Source of the DNA: Proteiniphilum sp. UBA1403
GTDB lineage: Bacteria; Bacteroidota; Bacteroidia; Bacteroidales; Dysgonomonadaceae
NCBI GenBank assembly: GCA_002305715.1
Contig: DBQD01000036.1
Coordinates: 62,001-126,000 of the forward strand
DNA length: 64,000 nt
Direction: 5' to 3'
How positions within the stretch are numbered: the stretch's first letter is position 1; the number at the start of each line of letters is the position of its first letter. The position numbers were made by a program, and so were the translations under genes. Shown one piece after another: positions 45,886 to 54,549 of this stretch. Under the pieces are notes generated by a model. It saw only the letters and a list, made by a program, of their open reading frames with translations, made no database searches and was not told the origin of the DNA.

Positions 45886-47511
45886 ATGAAATTCATAATT
45901 TGTACAATCTTATCAGGATTAGTCCTTACTTCATGTGCACCCAAGCAGGAACGCATGATGGAGGGACCGTATGAACCAACCTGGGAGTCTCTTTCTCAAT
46001 ATGGTGAAGCACCAGACTGGTTTCGGGATGTGAAATTTGGAATCTGGTCCCATTGGGGACCACAATGTGAACCTGGACAGGGTGATTGGTATGCCCGAGA
46101 AATGTACATGGAGGGAAGCCGTATCTACAAATGGCACGTAGAAAACTATGGTCATCCATCGGAATTTGGATTCAAGGATGTCATCAATCTATGGAAGGCC
46201 GACAAATGGAATCCGGAGGAATTAATGGAATTATACCATCGAGCAGGGGCACGTTACTTTTTCACTCTCGGAAATCATCACGATAACTTTGACAATTGGA
46301 ACAGCAAGCATCACAAGTGGAACTCCGTAAACTTAGGACCTGAAAAAGATATTGTTGGCGGTTGGGAGAAAGTAGCCCGAAAATATGGAATGTATTTTGG
46401 CGTAAGCATTCATTCTGCGCATGCTTGGAGTTGGTATGAACCTGCCCAGAGAGCCGATAAAGAAGGACCCTTGGCTGGAGTACCTTATGACGGTACACTA
46501 ACAAAAGAAGAAGGTCGAGGTAAATGGTGGGATGGTTATGATCCACAGGAATTGTATGCCCAAAATCACCCATTGAGTGATGAGAGTCACGACGATAGCG
46601 CTATACACGGCCAGTGGGCTTGGGGAGATGGAGCCTTTCCTCCCTCTGACGAATATTGTCAGAACTTCTTCAACAGGACGGTAGACATGATCAACCAGTT
46701 TAACCCCGACTTGGTCTATTTCGATGATACCGCAATGCCTCTTTGGCCCGTAAGTGATGCCGGATTACGTACTGTAGCTCACTTTTACAATAAAAGTGTG
46801 CGCGAACGAAATGGAATGAATGAAGTTGTTGCATTTGCAAAAATCTTGAATGATGAGCAAAAGAATGCCTTAGTTTGGGATGTTGAAAAAGGGGTGCCCG
46901 ACCAGATACAGGAGAAACCATGGCAGACATGTACCTGTCTTGGCTCGTGGCATTATAACCAGTCCTATTACGATAGAGACCGTTACAAATCGGCCAAGAC
47001 AGTCGTCCACATGCTCGTTGACATCATCAGTAAAAATGGCAATCTGCTGTTAAGTGTGCCGCAAAGAGGAGATGGATCAATCGACGATAAAGAACGAAAG
47101 ATTCTAGAAGATATTGCATCCTGGATGGCAATAAATGGAGAAGGGGTGTACGGCACTCGTCCCTGGAAGATTTTTGGTGAAGGACCTGTAGCTGAGGCTA
47201 GCAACCCACTCCAAGCACAGGGATTTAACGAAGGAAGACATGCTCCATATACCGCTGCAGACATCCGTTTTGTGGTGAAGGGTGACGTACTCTACGCCCA
47301 CGTCTTGGCACTACCGGAAGGCAACAAAGTGGTCATAAAATCATTATCGGAAGGGAATCCGCTGATGAAAAAAGAGATCACATCAGTATCACTGGTCGGC
47401 AGTGAACATACACTCACTTTCACGAGAAATTCAGAAGGGTTACAAATTGAACTACCTGTAGAGTATATGGAGATGCCCAGTGAGATTTCTTTACTTTTTA
47501 AAATCTCATAA
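45886..47511 (+). CDS. GH29 alpha-L-fucosidase-family lipoprotein
   Basis: A 541-residue lipoprotein (MKFIICTILSGLVLTSC, lipidation at C17). GH29 motifs: 'WFRDVKFGIWSHWGPQC' at the start of the barrel, 'AGARYFFTLGNHHDNFDNW', and the probable nucleophile D280 in 'DLVYFDDTAMPLWP'. The C-terminal sandwich begins after 'GEGVYGTRPWKIFGEGP'. GH29 are retaining exo-alpha-L-fucosidases. Some members also accept L-galactose, which differs from fucose only by a hydroxyl at C6. Because fucose is rare on xylans while L-galactose occurs on maize xylan, an L-galactoside or another unusual substrate deserves testing. It lies between GH31 and CE15-like genes. Confidence 0.88.
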   Translation: MKFIICTILSGLVLTSCAPKQERMMEGPYEPTWESLSQYGEAPDWFRDVKFGIWSHWGPQCEPGQGDWYAREMYMEGSRIYKWHVENYGHPSEFGFKDVINLWKADKWNPEELMELYHRAGARYFFTLGNHHDNFDNWNSKHHKWNSVNLGPEKDIVGGWEKVARKYGMYFGVSIHSAHAWSWYEPAQRADKEGPLAGVPYDGTLTKEEGRGKWWDGYDPQELYAQNHPLSDESHDDSAIHGQWAWGDGAFPPSDEYCQNFFNRTVDMINQFNPDLVYFDDTAMPLWPVSDAGLRTVAHFYNKSVRERNGMNEVVAFAKILNDEQKNALVWDVEKGVPDQIQEKPWQTCTCLGSWHYNQSYYDRDRYKSAKTVVHMLVDIISKNGNLLLSVPQRGDGSIDDKERKILEDIASWMAINGEGVYGTRPWKIFGEGPVAEASNPLQAQGFNEGRHAPYTAADIRFVVKGDVLYAHVLALPEGNKVVIKSLSEGNPLMKKEITSVSLVGSEHTLTFTRNSEGLQIELPVEYMEMPSEISLLFKIS

Positions 47512-47543
47512 CTGAAAAAATAACCGATTAACGAGTAACAGAA

Positions 47544-48746
47544 ATGAAAAATCATATATTCATTGTGACGCTACTGAGCATTGCTTCCCTTTTTATATCT
47601 ACAATGAATGCCCAGGAGAGGCCCCTGGTCTATAATTCTGAGAATTCAATTGCTCCTTTTGAGGTCACACTACCCTCATTCAATGAACTGCCGGTGATTG
47701 AAACTCTACCCGATCCATTCGCTTGGTCCGACGGTAGCGGACGTTCAACTCGTTTTGAAGATTGGGCACGCAGAAGAATGGAGATTGGCGCCGAAATACA
47801 ACATTATGAAATTGGAAAAAAACCGACACGCCCCGATACCATCACCGCTAGTTACGAGAACGATACCCTCCGTGTGGAGATAACCGTAAATGGCGCGACA
47901 TTGACACTCACCTCGGGGGTAACTCTTCCAGAGGGTGAGGGTCCCTTTCCCGCAGTAATTGGTATTGGCAGTGGATCGGGCAGCCTACCACCCGATCTCT
48001 TCAGCTCCCGCAACATTGCACAAATAATCTTCAACTTCGCTCAAGTTGTGGCGTGGCAACAACAGAGGGGTAAGGAACCGATTAACAAACTATATCCTGA
48101 GTTAATCCATATGGGGTCATATAGTGCGTGGTCGTGGGGTGTCAGTCGACTGATAGATGGACTCGAACTTGTTGCCGACAAACTACCCATTGACCTAAGT
48201 CGACTAGCCATAACCGGTTGCTCTTTCGCGGGGAAGATGGCTCTCTTTGCTGCAGCTTTCGATGAACGCATTGCTCTCACCATTGCACAGGAACCGGGTG
48301 GTGGAGGAACGGCAGCCTGGCGTGTTTCTGAGACACTGGGTGAGGTGGAAACATTGGGCAGAACAAATCATGTTTGGTTTATGGAGGAGATGTTTCAATT
48401 CTCAAATGCAGTAGGTAAACTACCTTTCGACCATCATGAGCTGTTGGCAATGATTGCACCACGTGCTCTGTTTGTTCTTGGAAACACCGATTATGAGTGG
48501 TTGGCCGATGAATCAAGTTTCGTTGCATGCAAAGCTGCCAAACGAGTTTGGGAAACTTTAGGCATAGCCGACCGATTCGGATTCTCTATCGTTGGAAACC
48601 ACGGACATTGTATTCTCCCTGATAATCAACGACCGGAAGTTGAAGCTTTCATCGATAAATTCCTGCTTGGTAAGAAGGATATTGATACAAATATCGAAAT
48701 CCATCCATTTCCGAACACCGATTATTCGAAGTGGATTAACTGGTAG
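47544..48746 (+). CDS. CE15-like glucuronoyl esterase with variant nucleophile motif
   Basis: A 400-residue exported alpha/beta-hydrolase; the signal ends 'STMNAQ'. The sequence matches CE15 glucuronoyl esterases, which cleave the ester linking 4-O-methyl-glucuronic acid of xylan to lignin alcohols. Visible landmarks are the nucleophile S227 in 'AITGCSFAGKMALF', 'IAQEPGGGGTAAWR' with the catalytic Glu region, 'FDHHELLAMIAPRALF', and the catalytic His in 'GNHGHCILP'. Typical CE15 enzymes have Arg right after the Ser (GCSRxGK), proposed to help the oxyanion hole; here it is Phe. It may form a divergent subgroup. Location next to GH67-associated functions supports a role around glucuronate. Confidence 0.85.
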   Translation: MKNHIFIVTLLSIASLFISTMNAQERPLVYNSENSIAPFEVTLPSFNELPVIETLPDPFAWSDGSGRSTRFEDWARRRMEIGAEIQHYEIGKKPTRPDTITASYENDTLRVEITVNGATLTLTSGVTLPEGEGPFPAVIGIGSGSGSLPPDLFSSRNIAQIIFNFAQVVAWQQQRGKEPINKLYPELIHMGSYSAWSWGVSRLIDGLELVADKLPIDLSRLAITGCSFAGKMALFAAAFDERIALTIAQEPGGGGTAAWRVSETLGEVETLGRTNHVWFMEEMFQFSNAVGKLPFDHHELLAMIAPRALFVLGNTDYEWLADESSFVACKAAKRVWETLGIADRFGFSIVGNHGHCILPDNQRPEVEAFIDKFLLGKKDIDTNIEIHPFPNTDYSKWINW

Positions 48747-48832
48747 AATTCGATCAAATGTCCACATGGAAAAAAGCGACAGTGAATATCGACAATTACA
48801 CAACACAAATAGTATATAAACAAAGAATCAAA

Positions 48833-49769
48833 ATGATCAAGCGAGTCCTGAATCTCCTGCTTATTGCACTTGTACTTGTTGCATCAAATGCATGTTCTTC
48901 GAAAGGTGAAATTACCGTTGCCAGTTATAATGTACGCTACGACAATCGTGGCGATGCAGAAAGAGGCAATGCTTGGGAAAATAGACATTCAATTATTACC
49001 GGTCTAATTCGTTTTAACGACTTTGAAATATTTGGTACCCAGGAAGTATTGGACCATATGCTGAAGGATATGCTTGCAGACCTACCCGACTACAGTTATA
49101 TTGACGTTGGACGTGATGATGGCAAAACGAAAGGTGAATACGCCCCCAATTTTTTATAAAACTAGTCGCTTCGAGTTATTGAATTCCGGTAATTTCTGGT
49201 TATCGGAGGAGACCGAGTTCCCCAACAAAGGATGGGATGCCGCACTTCCTCGAATTTGCACGAGGGGAGAGTTTAAAGACAAAAAGAGCAAGCTCCGTTT
49301 CTATTTTTTCAACCTCCACATGGATCACGTGGGTGTACAAGCACGCTCAGAAAGCTCGAAACTCGTTTTGCGAAAAATTAAAGAGATGTGTGGAAATAGA
49401 CCTGTCATCTTAACAGGCGACTTCAATGTGGATCAAAACAACAATAACTACCAATTGCTGGCTGAATCGGAGATATTGAATGACTCTTTCGATATTGCAA
49501 AAATGAGATACGCATTAAACGGCACTTTCAATGCGTTCGATCCCAACTTGAAAACAGAGAGTCGCATCGATCACATTTTTGTCACCAATGATTTCACCGT
49601 GGAGAAATACGGTGTCCTTACCGATACATATCGCGTACAAGTAAACGATAGCATCATACAGAAAGGCGATTTCCCAAAGGCGGTTCACTTATTGGATTAT
49701 ATTGCTCGCTTACCATCCGATCACTTTCCGGTGAAGGTGAAGTTGTCGTTCAATACCTCTTCTCGGTAA
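48833..49769 (+). pseudogene. Endonuclease/exonuclease/phosphatase-family lipoprotein, frameshifted
   Basis: Two overlapping frames together encode one EEP-fold lipoprotein of about 311 residues. The first starts at 48833 (MIKRVLNLLLIALVLVASNAC) and covers 'ITVASYNVRYDNRGDAERG' and 'IFGTQEVL', then stops at 49159. The second frame continues with 'IFYKTSRFELLNSGNFWLSE', 'LHMDHVG', 'VILTGDFNVDQNN' and 'SRIDHIFV', ending 'PSDHFPVKVKL' at 49769. Removing one base from the run of five C at 49143-49147 joins the frames as APIFYKT. This is either a real inactivating or phase-variable change or a sequencing error. Intact homologues are Mg-dependent phosphoesterase-fold proteins often found in Bacteroidetes glycan loci; their role there is unknown. 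Confidence 0.85.
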
Positions 49770-49793
49770 AAATCAATTCTCAACAAACATACC

Positions 49794-49833
49794 AAACTCA
49801 CTCGGGGGTTCTTCCAGCCTCCCGACTGAGTTT
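49794..49833 (+). terminator. Hairpin after the EEP pseudogene (likely transcript end)
   Basis: AAACTCACTCGGGGG (49794-49808) pairs with CCTCCCGACTGAGTTT (49818-49833): about 14 pairs with one C-C mismatch and one G-U. It lies 24 bases after the pseudogene stop. There is no U-run directly behind it, so it may be a 3'-end stabiliser rather than a classic intrinsic terminator, but a promoter-like region follows, which supports a transcript boundary here. Confidence 0.6.
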
Positions 49834-49870
49834 GAACATTCCAAATTACCCCAAACTGGACCACCATAAA

Positions 49871-49899
49871 GAAAATTTATATAGTTTATATAAATTTTC
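49871..49899. promoter_or_regulatory. Perfect 29-bp AT-rich palindrome, candidate operator
   Basis: GAAAATTTATATA (49871-49883), the spacer GTT, then TATATAAATTTTC (49887-49899): every base of the 13-bp arms matches. It lies about 46 bases upstream of a -7 box (49945-49952), where a dimeric activator or repressor could bind. It precedes the gene set ending in uxuA-xylB-xylA. Confidence 0.6.
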
Positions 49900-49944
49900 A
49901 ATGATTAATTCAGTTTATCTATACATCAATTAGAAAAAAATATC

Positions 49945-49952
49945 TAACTTTG
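49945..49952 (+). promoter_or_regulatory. Candidate -7 promoter box for the esterase-transporter-xylAB unit
   Basis: TAACTTTG fits TAnnTTTG. The start codon of the esterase gene is at 50030, so the untranslated leader would be about 70 bases. The whole 260-base gap (49770-50029) holds only the hairpin, the palindrome and this box. A clear -33 TTTG is not visible at the expected distance. Confidence 0.5.
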
Positions 49953-50029
49953 CCTGAGTTAAAAATACTTTCAAGTAAAGTTTGTGTACGTCCACAATAA
50001 ATAATTGAAAAGAACTGACCGATCAACCC

Positions 50030-51964
50030 ATGCGAATTTATCTATTTATCCTTTTTCTGTCACTCCTTGCCACACAACAGGCTGAAGCAACAGTCAAGTT
50101 GCCTCAACTTGTATCCGATGGTATGGTGTTGCAACGCAATCATGACATTACCCTTTGGGGTAGTGCCGACGCCGGTGAGACTATTACCATTTTGTTCTTG
50201 GATAAAACCTACAAAACAACAGCCGATGAACAAGGGAAATGGAAAACAGTACTACCTCCTCATCCAGCAGGCGGTCCCTATCAAATGAGAGTGAACGAGA
50301 AATTGATCCAAAACATACTAATTGGAGACGTTTGGCTCTGCTCTGGTCAGTCGAATATGGAGTTACCCATAAACCGGGTTATGGATATTTATCGGTCTGA
50401 AGCAGAACAGTATAGCAACCCGATGATTCGCCACATTAAAGTACCTCTTGCCTACGACTTTCACCAACCCCTCAATGATATTCGCCCCGCAACATGGCAA
50501 CCGCTCACACCCGAAAATGCTCGCACCTTCTCAGCCTTAGCTTATTTCTTTGCAAAGGAGCTGTATGAAAAGACAGGCGTACCCATTGGTTTGCTCAATT
50601 CGAGTGTAGGAGGATCACCAGCTGAAGCCTGGATTAGTGAAGAGGGACTTACCAACTTCCCCGTATACCTCAACGAAAGATATATTTATCGCGACGACAA
50701 GCTTGTTGAATCAATCCGAGAACTTGATCGTGCACGTCGACATCGCTGGAACATAGTTCTATATCAGAATGACCCTGGAATAAATGCTGCGAACCCTTGG
50801 TATGCAATCAATCACGACGATACTGCCTGGGAAAAAGTGGATCTCTTATCGGCGAACTGGGCTAACGATGGACTTAATCCAATCAACGGATCACATTGGT
50901 TTCGGAAAGATTTTACATTGTCGGAAGAGCAAGCGGGAAAAACAGCGACCCTTCGGTTGGGATGCATCGTAGATGCCGACTCAGTCTTTGTCAATGGTCA
51001 TTTTGTTGGAACTACCGCCTACCAATACCCTCCTCGCATTTATCAGATTCCTGCAGGATTGCTGAAAGCAGGTAAAAACAACGTAACGGTACGCCTCATC
51101 AGCTACATTGGTGATCCTCACTTTGTTGAAGAGAAACCCTATAAGATTGTGTTCCAAGATGAAAACCAACAGGAAATAATTCTAGATGGAACATGGAAGT
51201 ACAAACAAGGTACCCCCATGCCTATACTGCCAGGGGAGACCTTCTTTCAATATAAACCTACTGGTCTTTACAATGCCATGATTTACCCCCTCAGAAATTG
51301 GGGTATAAAAGGTGTAATCTGGTATCAAGGTGAGTCGAATGCAGACCGGTACAAAGATTATTACGGACTCATGGAATCACTCATTTGTAATTGGCGCACT
51401 CTTTGGCAACAGCAGGAATTGCCATTCTTGATTGTCCAATTGGCAAGTTTCATGAAAGACCCCTTTCACCCTTCAGAAAGCAACTGGGCTGAGATGCGGG
51501 AAATACAAAGACAACTATCGCTAAAGGTACCCAATACAGCTCTTGTCGTCACCACCGATATTGGTGAATGGAACGACATCCATCCTCTCAACAAGAAGGA
51601 TGTAGGCCGCCGACTTGCGCTGCAAGCTCGCCGCATTGCATATGAAGAAAAAGGAGTGGTCAGTGATGGTCCTCAACTCGACAAAGTCACACGCAACGGC
51701 AACCAGGTTATTCTTTTGTTTAAAGAGGGAACCAACAATCTATTGCCTGTTGAGGAATTGAGAGGTTTTGCCTTGCAAGATGCGAATGGCAACTACGAGT
51801 GGGCTAACGCCAGTATCAACCAGAACAGGGTCATCCTATGGAACGAAAAAATCACCCATCCGGTGAAAGTTCGGTATGCATGGGGAAACAGCCCCATTGT
51901 TGCAAACTTGAAGAACAGTGAAGGATTACCGGCCTCTCCCTTTCAGGTAACAATACCAGAATGA
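50030..51964 (+). CDS. SASA-family acetyl-xylan esterase (CE20-like) with inserted sugar-binding jelly-roll
   Basis: A 644-residue exported SGNH-type esterase; the signal ends 'QQAEA'. The N-terminal beta-domain (about 22-100, 'LPQLVSDGMVLQRNHDITLWG') is usual for sialate-O-acetylesterase-like proteins. The esterase domain opens with the nucleophile S108 in 'WLCSGQSNMELP', is interrupted by a GH2-like jelly-roll (about 260-390, 'GSHWFRKDFTLSEEQAGKTATLRLG'), and resumes with 'VIWYQGESNADRY' and the Asp/His pair in 'GEWNDIHPLNK'. Proteins of this layout include CE20 xylan/xyloglucan acetylesterases. Deacetylation of xylo-oligosaccharides is the likely job. It is the first gene of the second transcription unit. 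Confidence 0.85.
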   Translation: MRIYLFILFLSLLATQQAEATVKLPQLVSDGMVLQRNHDITLWGSADAGETITILFLDKTYKTTADEQGKWKTVLPPHPAGGPYQMRVNEKLIQNILIGDVWLCSGQSNMELPINRVMDIYRSEAEQYSNPMIRHIKVPLAYDFHQPLNDIRPATWQPLTPENARTFSALAYFFAKELYEKTGVPIGLLNSSVGGSPAEAWISEEGLTNFPVYLNERYIYRDDKLVESIRELDRARRHRWNIVLYQNDPGINAANPWYAINHDDTAWEKVDLLSANWANDGLNPINGSHWFRKDFTLSEEQAGKTATLRLGCIVDADSVFVNGHFVGTTAYQYPPRIYQIPAGLLKAGKNNVTVRLISYIGDPHFVEEKPYKIVFQDENQQEIILDGTWKYKQGTPMPILPGETFFQYKPTGLYNAMIYPLRNWGIKGVIWYQGESNADRYKDYYGLMESLICNWRTLWQQQELPFLIVQLASFMKDPFHPSESNWAEMREIQRQLSLKVPNTALVVTTDIGEWNDIHPLNKKDVGRRLALQARRIAYEEKGVVSDGPQLDKVTRNGNQVILLFKEGTNNLLPVEELRGFALQDANGNYEWANASINQNRVILWNEKITHPVKVRYAWGNSPIVANLKNSEGLPASPFQVTIPE

Positions 51965-51995
51965 ATCGATTAATCATTAAATAAATAACATAAAA

Positions 51996-53405
51996 ATGCA
52001 AAAACAATCAGTCACAAAAGATGAATCACGCGGCTTTTATAAGCTGTCAGGAGTACAACGGATAGGCTTCGGATCGGGCGATTTGGCACAGAACCTTATC
52101 TATCAGACTGTGTCGATGTACCTGTTAATTTTCTATACAAATGTATTTGGCCTACCCGCAGCGACAGCTGCAGTCATGTTCCTCATCGTTCGTTTGATTG
52201 ATGTGGTATGGGATCCCATTGTGGGTGCCTTCGTAGATAAACAGAACCCCAAAATGGGGAAATATCGCTCTTGGCTTATTCTTGGTGGACTTCCACTAAC
52301 GGGATTTGCTATTCTCTGTTTCTGGAACGGATTCTCCGGATCTCTTCTTTATGCTTACATCACTTACGTTGGAATGTCGATGGCCTATACATTGGTCAAT
52401 GTACCGTATGGAGCACTCAATGCTTCTCTCACTCGCGACACGGACGAGATCACCAAACTCACCGCTACCCGCATGTTCTTGGCAAACCTGGGAGGTCTGG
52501 CCGTAGCTTACGGTATACCCATCATCGTGAAGACCCTCTCTCCCGATGGTAGAATCAACTCACCTGAATCGGGTGATGCATGGTTTATCACCATGACCAT
52601 TTATGCTCTCGCAGGTTTGGCGCTGCTCATATTCTGCTATACTCAGACCAAAGAACGAGTAGTAATGGCTGAGAAAGATACCAAAGAAGTGAAGGTTTCC
52701 GACCTCTGGACTGAGTTCAAACGAAATCGTCCATTGCGTATACTTGCCTTCTTCTTCATCACGGCTTTTGCGATGATGGCTATCGGCAATTCTGCCGGAT
52801 CTTACTATATGATCTACAACGTTTACGCTCCCGATATGGTACCTTACTTCATGGCCTTGGGCTCCATTCCTGCATTTATCTTTATGCCGATGGTTCCCGC
52901 CATAAAACGAGCAATTGGAAAGAAAAAGATGTTCTACGTCTTCCTCTCCGTAGCTATCTTCGGTATGGCCATGCTCTATGCCATCTCGGTAATTCCAGCC
53001 CTGAAAACACAGGTGTGGTTGGTTTTGGTAGGCCAGTTTGTTAAGTCTACTGGCGTTATTGTAGCCACCGGCTATATGTGGGCACTTGTTCCAGAGGTAA
53101 TCTCCTACGGGGAACACAAAACAGGACGCCGCATCTCAGGTATTGTAAACGCGTTGACCGGAATTTTCTTCAAGGCAGGAATGGCACTTGGAGGAGTGGT
53201 ACCAGGCTTTGTGTTGGCTTTGGTAGGTTTCGACGAGAAAAATGCAGTATCGCAAACACCCATCGTAGAACAAGGTATACTTTGGCTTGTGGCTGTTATC
53301 CCGGCCTTGCTGCTGATACTGGCTATGTTTATCATTTCAAAATATGAACTTGAGGATGATGTGATCGATCAGATCAATCTTGAAATTGAAACAAGAAATG
53401 ATTAA
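51996..53405 (+). CDS. GPH-family sugar:cation symporter (xylo-oligosaccharide importer)
   Basis: A 469-residue inner-membrane transporter of the glycoside-pentoside-hexuronide (MelB/XynP-like) family with about 12 predicted membrane segments and no signal peptide. Hallmarks: 'GFGSGDLAQNLIYQTVSMYLLIFYTNVFG' in TM1-TM2, 'RLIDVVWDPIVGAFVDKQNPKMGKYRSWLILG' carrying the cation-site Asp residues and the conserved R/K loop, and 'VNVPYGALNASLTRD'. It would move xylo-oligosaccharides or xylosides from periplasm to cytoplasm with Na+ or H+. Its coupling to a GH10 and a GH43 gene repeats the known xylosidase-xylanase-transporter grouping of Bacteroides and Prevotella. Its end overlaps a possible start of the GH10 gene (ATG at 53398). 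Confidence 0.92.
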   Translation: MQKQSVTKDESRGFYKLSGVQRIGFGSGDLAQNLIYQTVSMYLLIFYTNVFGLPAATAAVMFLIVRLIDVVWDPIVGAFVDKQNPKMGKYRSWLILGGLPLTGFAILCFWNGFSGSLLYAYITYVGMSMAYTLVNVPYGALNASLTRDTDEITKLTATRMFLANLGGLAVAYGIPIIVKTLSPDGRINSPESGDAWFITMTIYALAGLALLIFCYTQTKERVVMAEKDTKEVKVSDLWTEFKRNRPLRILAFFFITAFAMMAIGNSAGSYYMIYNVYAPDMVPYFMALGSIPAFIFMPMVPAIKRAIGKKKMFYVFLSVAIFGMAMLYAISVIPALKTQVWLVLVGQFVKSTGVIVATGYMWALVPEVISYGEHKTGRRISGIVNALTGIFFKAGMALGGVVPGFVLALVGFDEKNAVSQTPIVEQGILWLVAVIPALLLILAMFIISKYELEDDVIDQINLEIETRND

Positions 53406-53412
53406 AAAATCA

Positions 53413-54534
53413 ATGAAATCAACAAAAACATCTCTTCTAACTCTTTTGGGGTTGCTGCTTTTGAGTTGCAGCACCCCCCAAAAGGAGGAGGCACCTTCTT
53501 TAAAGAAAGCTTTTCAAGACAAATTTTTAATTGGCACAGCACTCAATGTCGGTCACAATAAAGGTACCGACAGCTTGGGTATTGACATTATCAAGCATCA
53601 CTTCAACGCAATTGTTGCGGAAAATTGCATGAAAAGCATGCATATACAACCCGTTGAAGGTGTGTTTTTCTTCGACGAAGCTGATCATTTTGTGCAATTT
53701 GGAGAAGACAATAACATGCACATCACCGGACATACACTGATATGGCACTCACAGGTTTCCGATTGGTTCTTCACCGACGATAAGGGAGAGGATGTTTCAC
53801 GCGAGGTGATGATTGAACGGATGAAAAACCATATACAAGCGTTGGTAGGTCGTTATAAGGGACGTGTACACGGTTGGGATGTGGTAAACGAAGCAATTCT
53901 CGACGATGGAAGTTGGCGTGAAACCAAATTCAAAGAGATTGTTGGCGACGATTATATCAAGCTCGCCTTCCAGTTTGCACACGAGGCCGACCCCGATGCT
54001 GAGCTTTATTACAACGACTATGGCATGTCAAATGAAGGAAGACGTAACACCGTAATCAAAATGGTGAAAGAGTTACAAGCCGAAGGTATTCGGATAGATG
54101 GCATCGGCATGCAGGGACATATGCGTTTGGATGTGCCCGACATTAACGAGTTTGAGAAAAGTATCGAAGCCTTTGCTGCTTTGGGTGTGAAGGTGATGAT
54201 CACGGAGATGGACATAACGGTACTTCCTTTCCCCACTGATGAGACAGCAGAGGTCTCACTCACAGCCGAATACCAAGAGGTAATGAACCCCTATACTGCA
54301 GGATTGCCTGCCGATGTAGAAGATGCTTTCAACAAACAGTACATCGATTTCTTTAGTCTGTTTCTGAAACATAGCGACAAAATAAGCAGGGTAACCCTTT
54401 GGGGTGTGACCGATATCGACACGTGGCGAAACGATTGGCCCATAAAAGGTAGAACCGATTATTCGCTGCTCTTCGACAGAAACTACCAGGCCAAGCCGGT
54501 CGTACAACAATTGATTGATCTTACTAAAAAATAA
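53413..54534 (+). CDS. GH10 endo-1,4-beta-xylanase lipoprotein (second, compact)
   Basis: A 373-residue lipoprotein from the ATG at 53413 (MKSTKTSLLTLLGLLLLSC, lipobox Cys 19). An ATG at 53398 that overlaps the transporter stop by 8 bases is the alternative. It is a plain GH10 barrel without added modules: 'GTALNV' at the first strand, 'GHTLIWHSQ', acid/base E160 in 'GWDVVNEAI', 'YYNDYGMSNEG', nucleophile E265 in 'ITEMDITV', and 'WGVTDIDTW'. Unlike the surface Xyn10C it has no binding modules and probably acts on shorter xylo-oligosaccharides, likely in the periplasm or at the inner face of the outer membrane. It is placed between the transporter and the GH43. Confidence 0.93.
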   Translation: MKSTKTSLLTLLGLLLLSCSTPQKEEAPSLKKAFQDKFLIGTALNVGHNKGTDSLGIDIIKHHFNAIVAENCMKSMHIQPVEGVFFFDEADHFVQFGEDNNMHITGHTLIWHSQVSDWFFTDDKGEDVSREVMIERMKNHIQALVGRYKGRVHGWDVVNEAILDDGSWRETKFKEIVGDDYIKLAFQFAHEADPDAELYYNDYGMSNEGRRNTVIKMVKELQAEGIRIDGIGMQGHMRLDVPDINEFEKSIEAFAALGVKVMITEMDITVLPFPTDETAEVSLTAEYQEVMNPYTAGLPADVEDAFNKQYIDFFSLFLKHSDKISRVTLWGVTDIDTWRNDWPIKGRTDYSLLFDRNYQAKPVVQQLIDLTKK

Positions 54535-54549
54535 TTTAAAAATATAAAG

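Noticed and set aside
53380..53412. TTG start for the second GH10 overlapping the transporter gene
   Set aside because: It would add an 11-residue lysine-rich extension; the ATG at 53413 (or 53398) fits a lipoprotein signal better.
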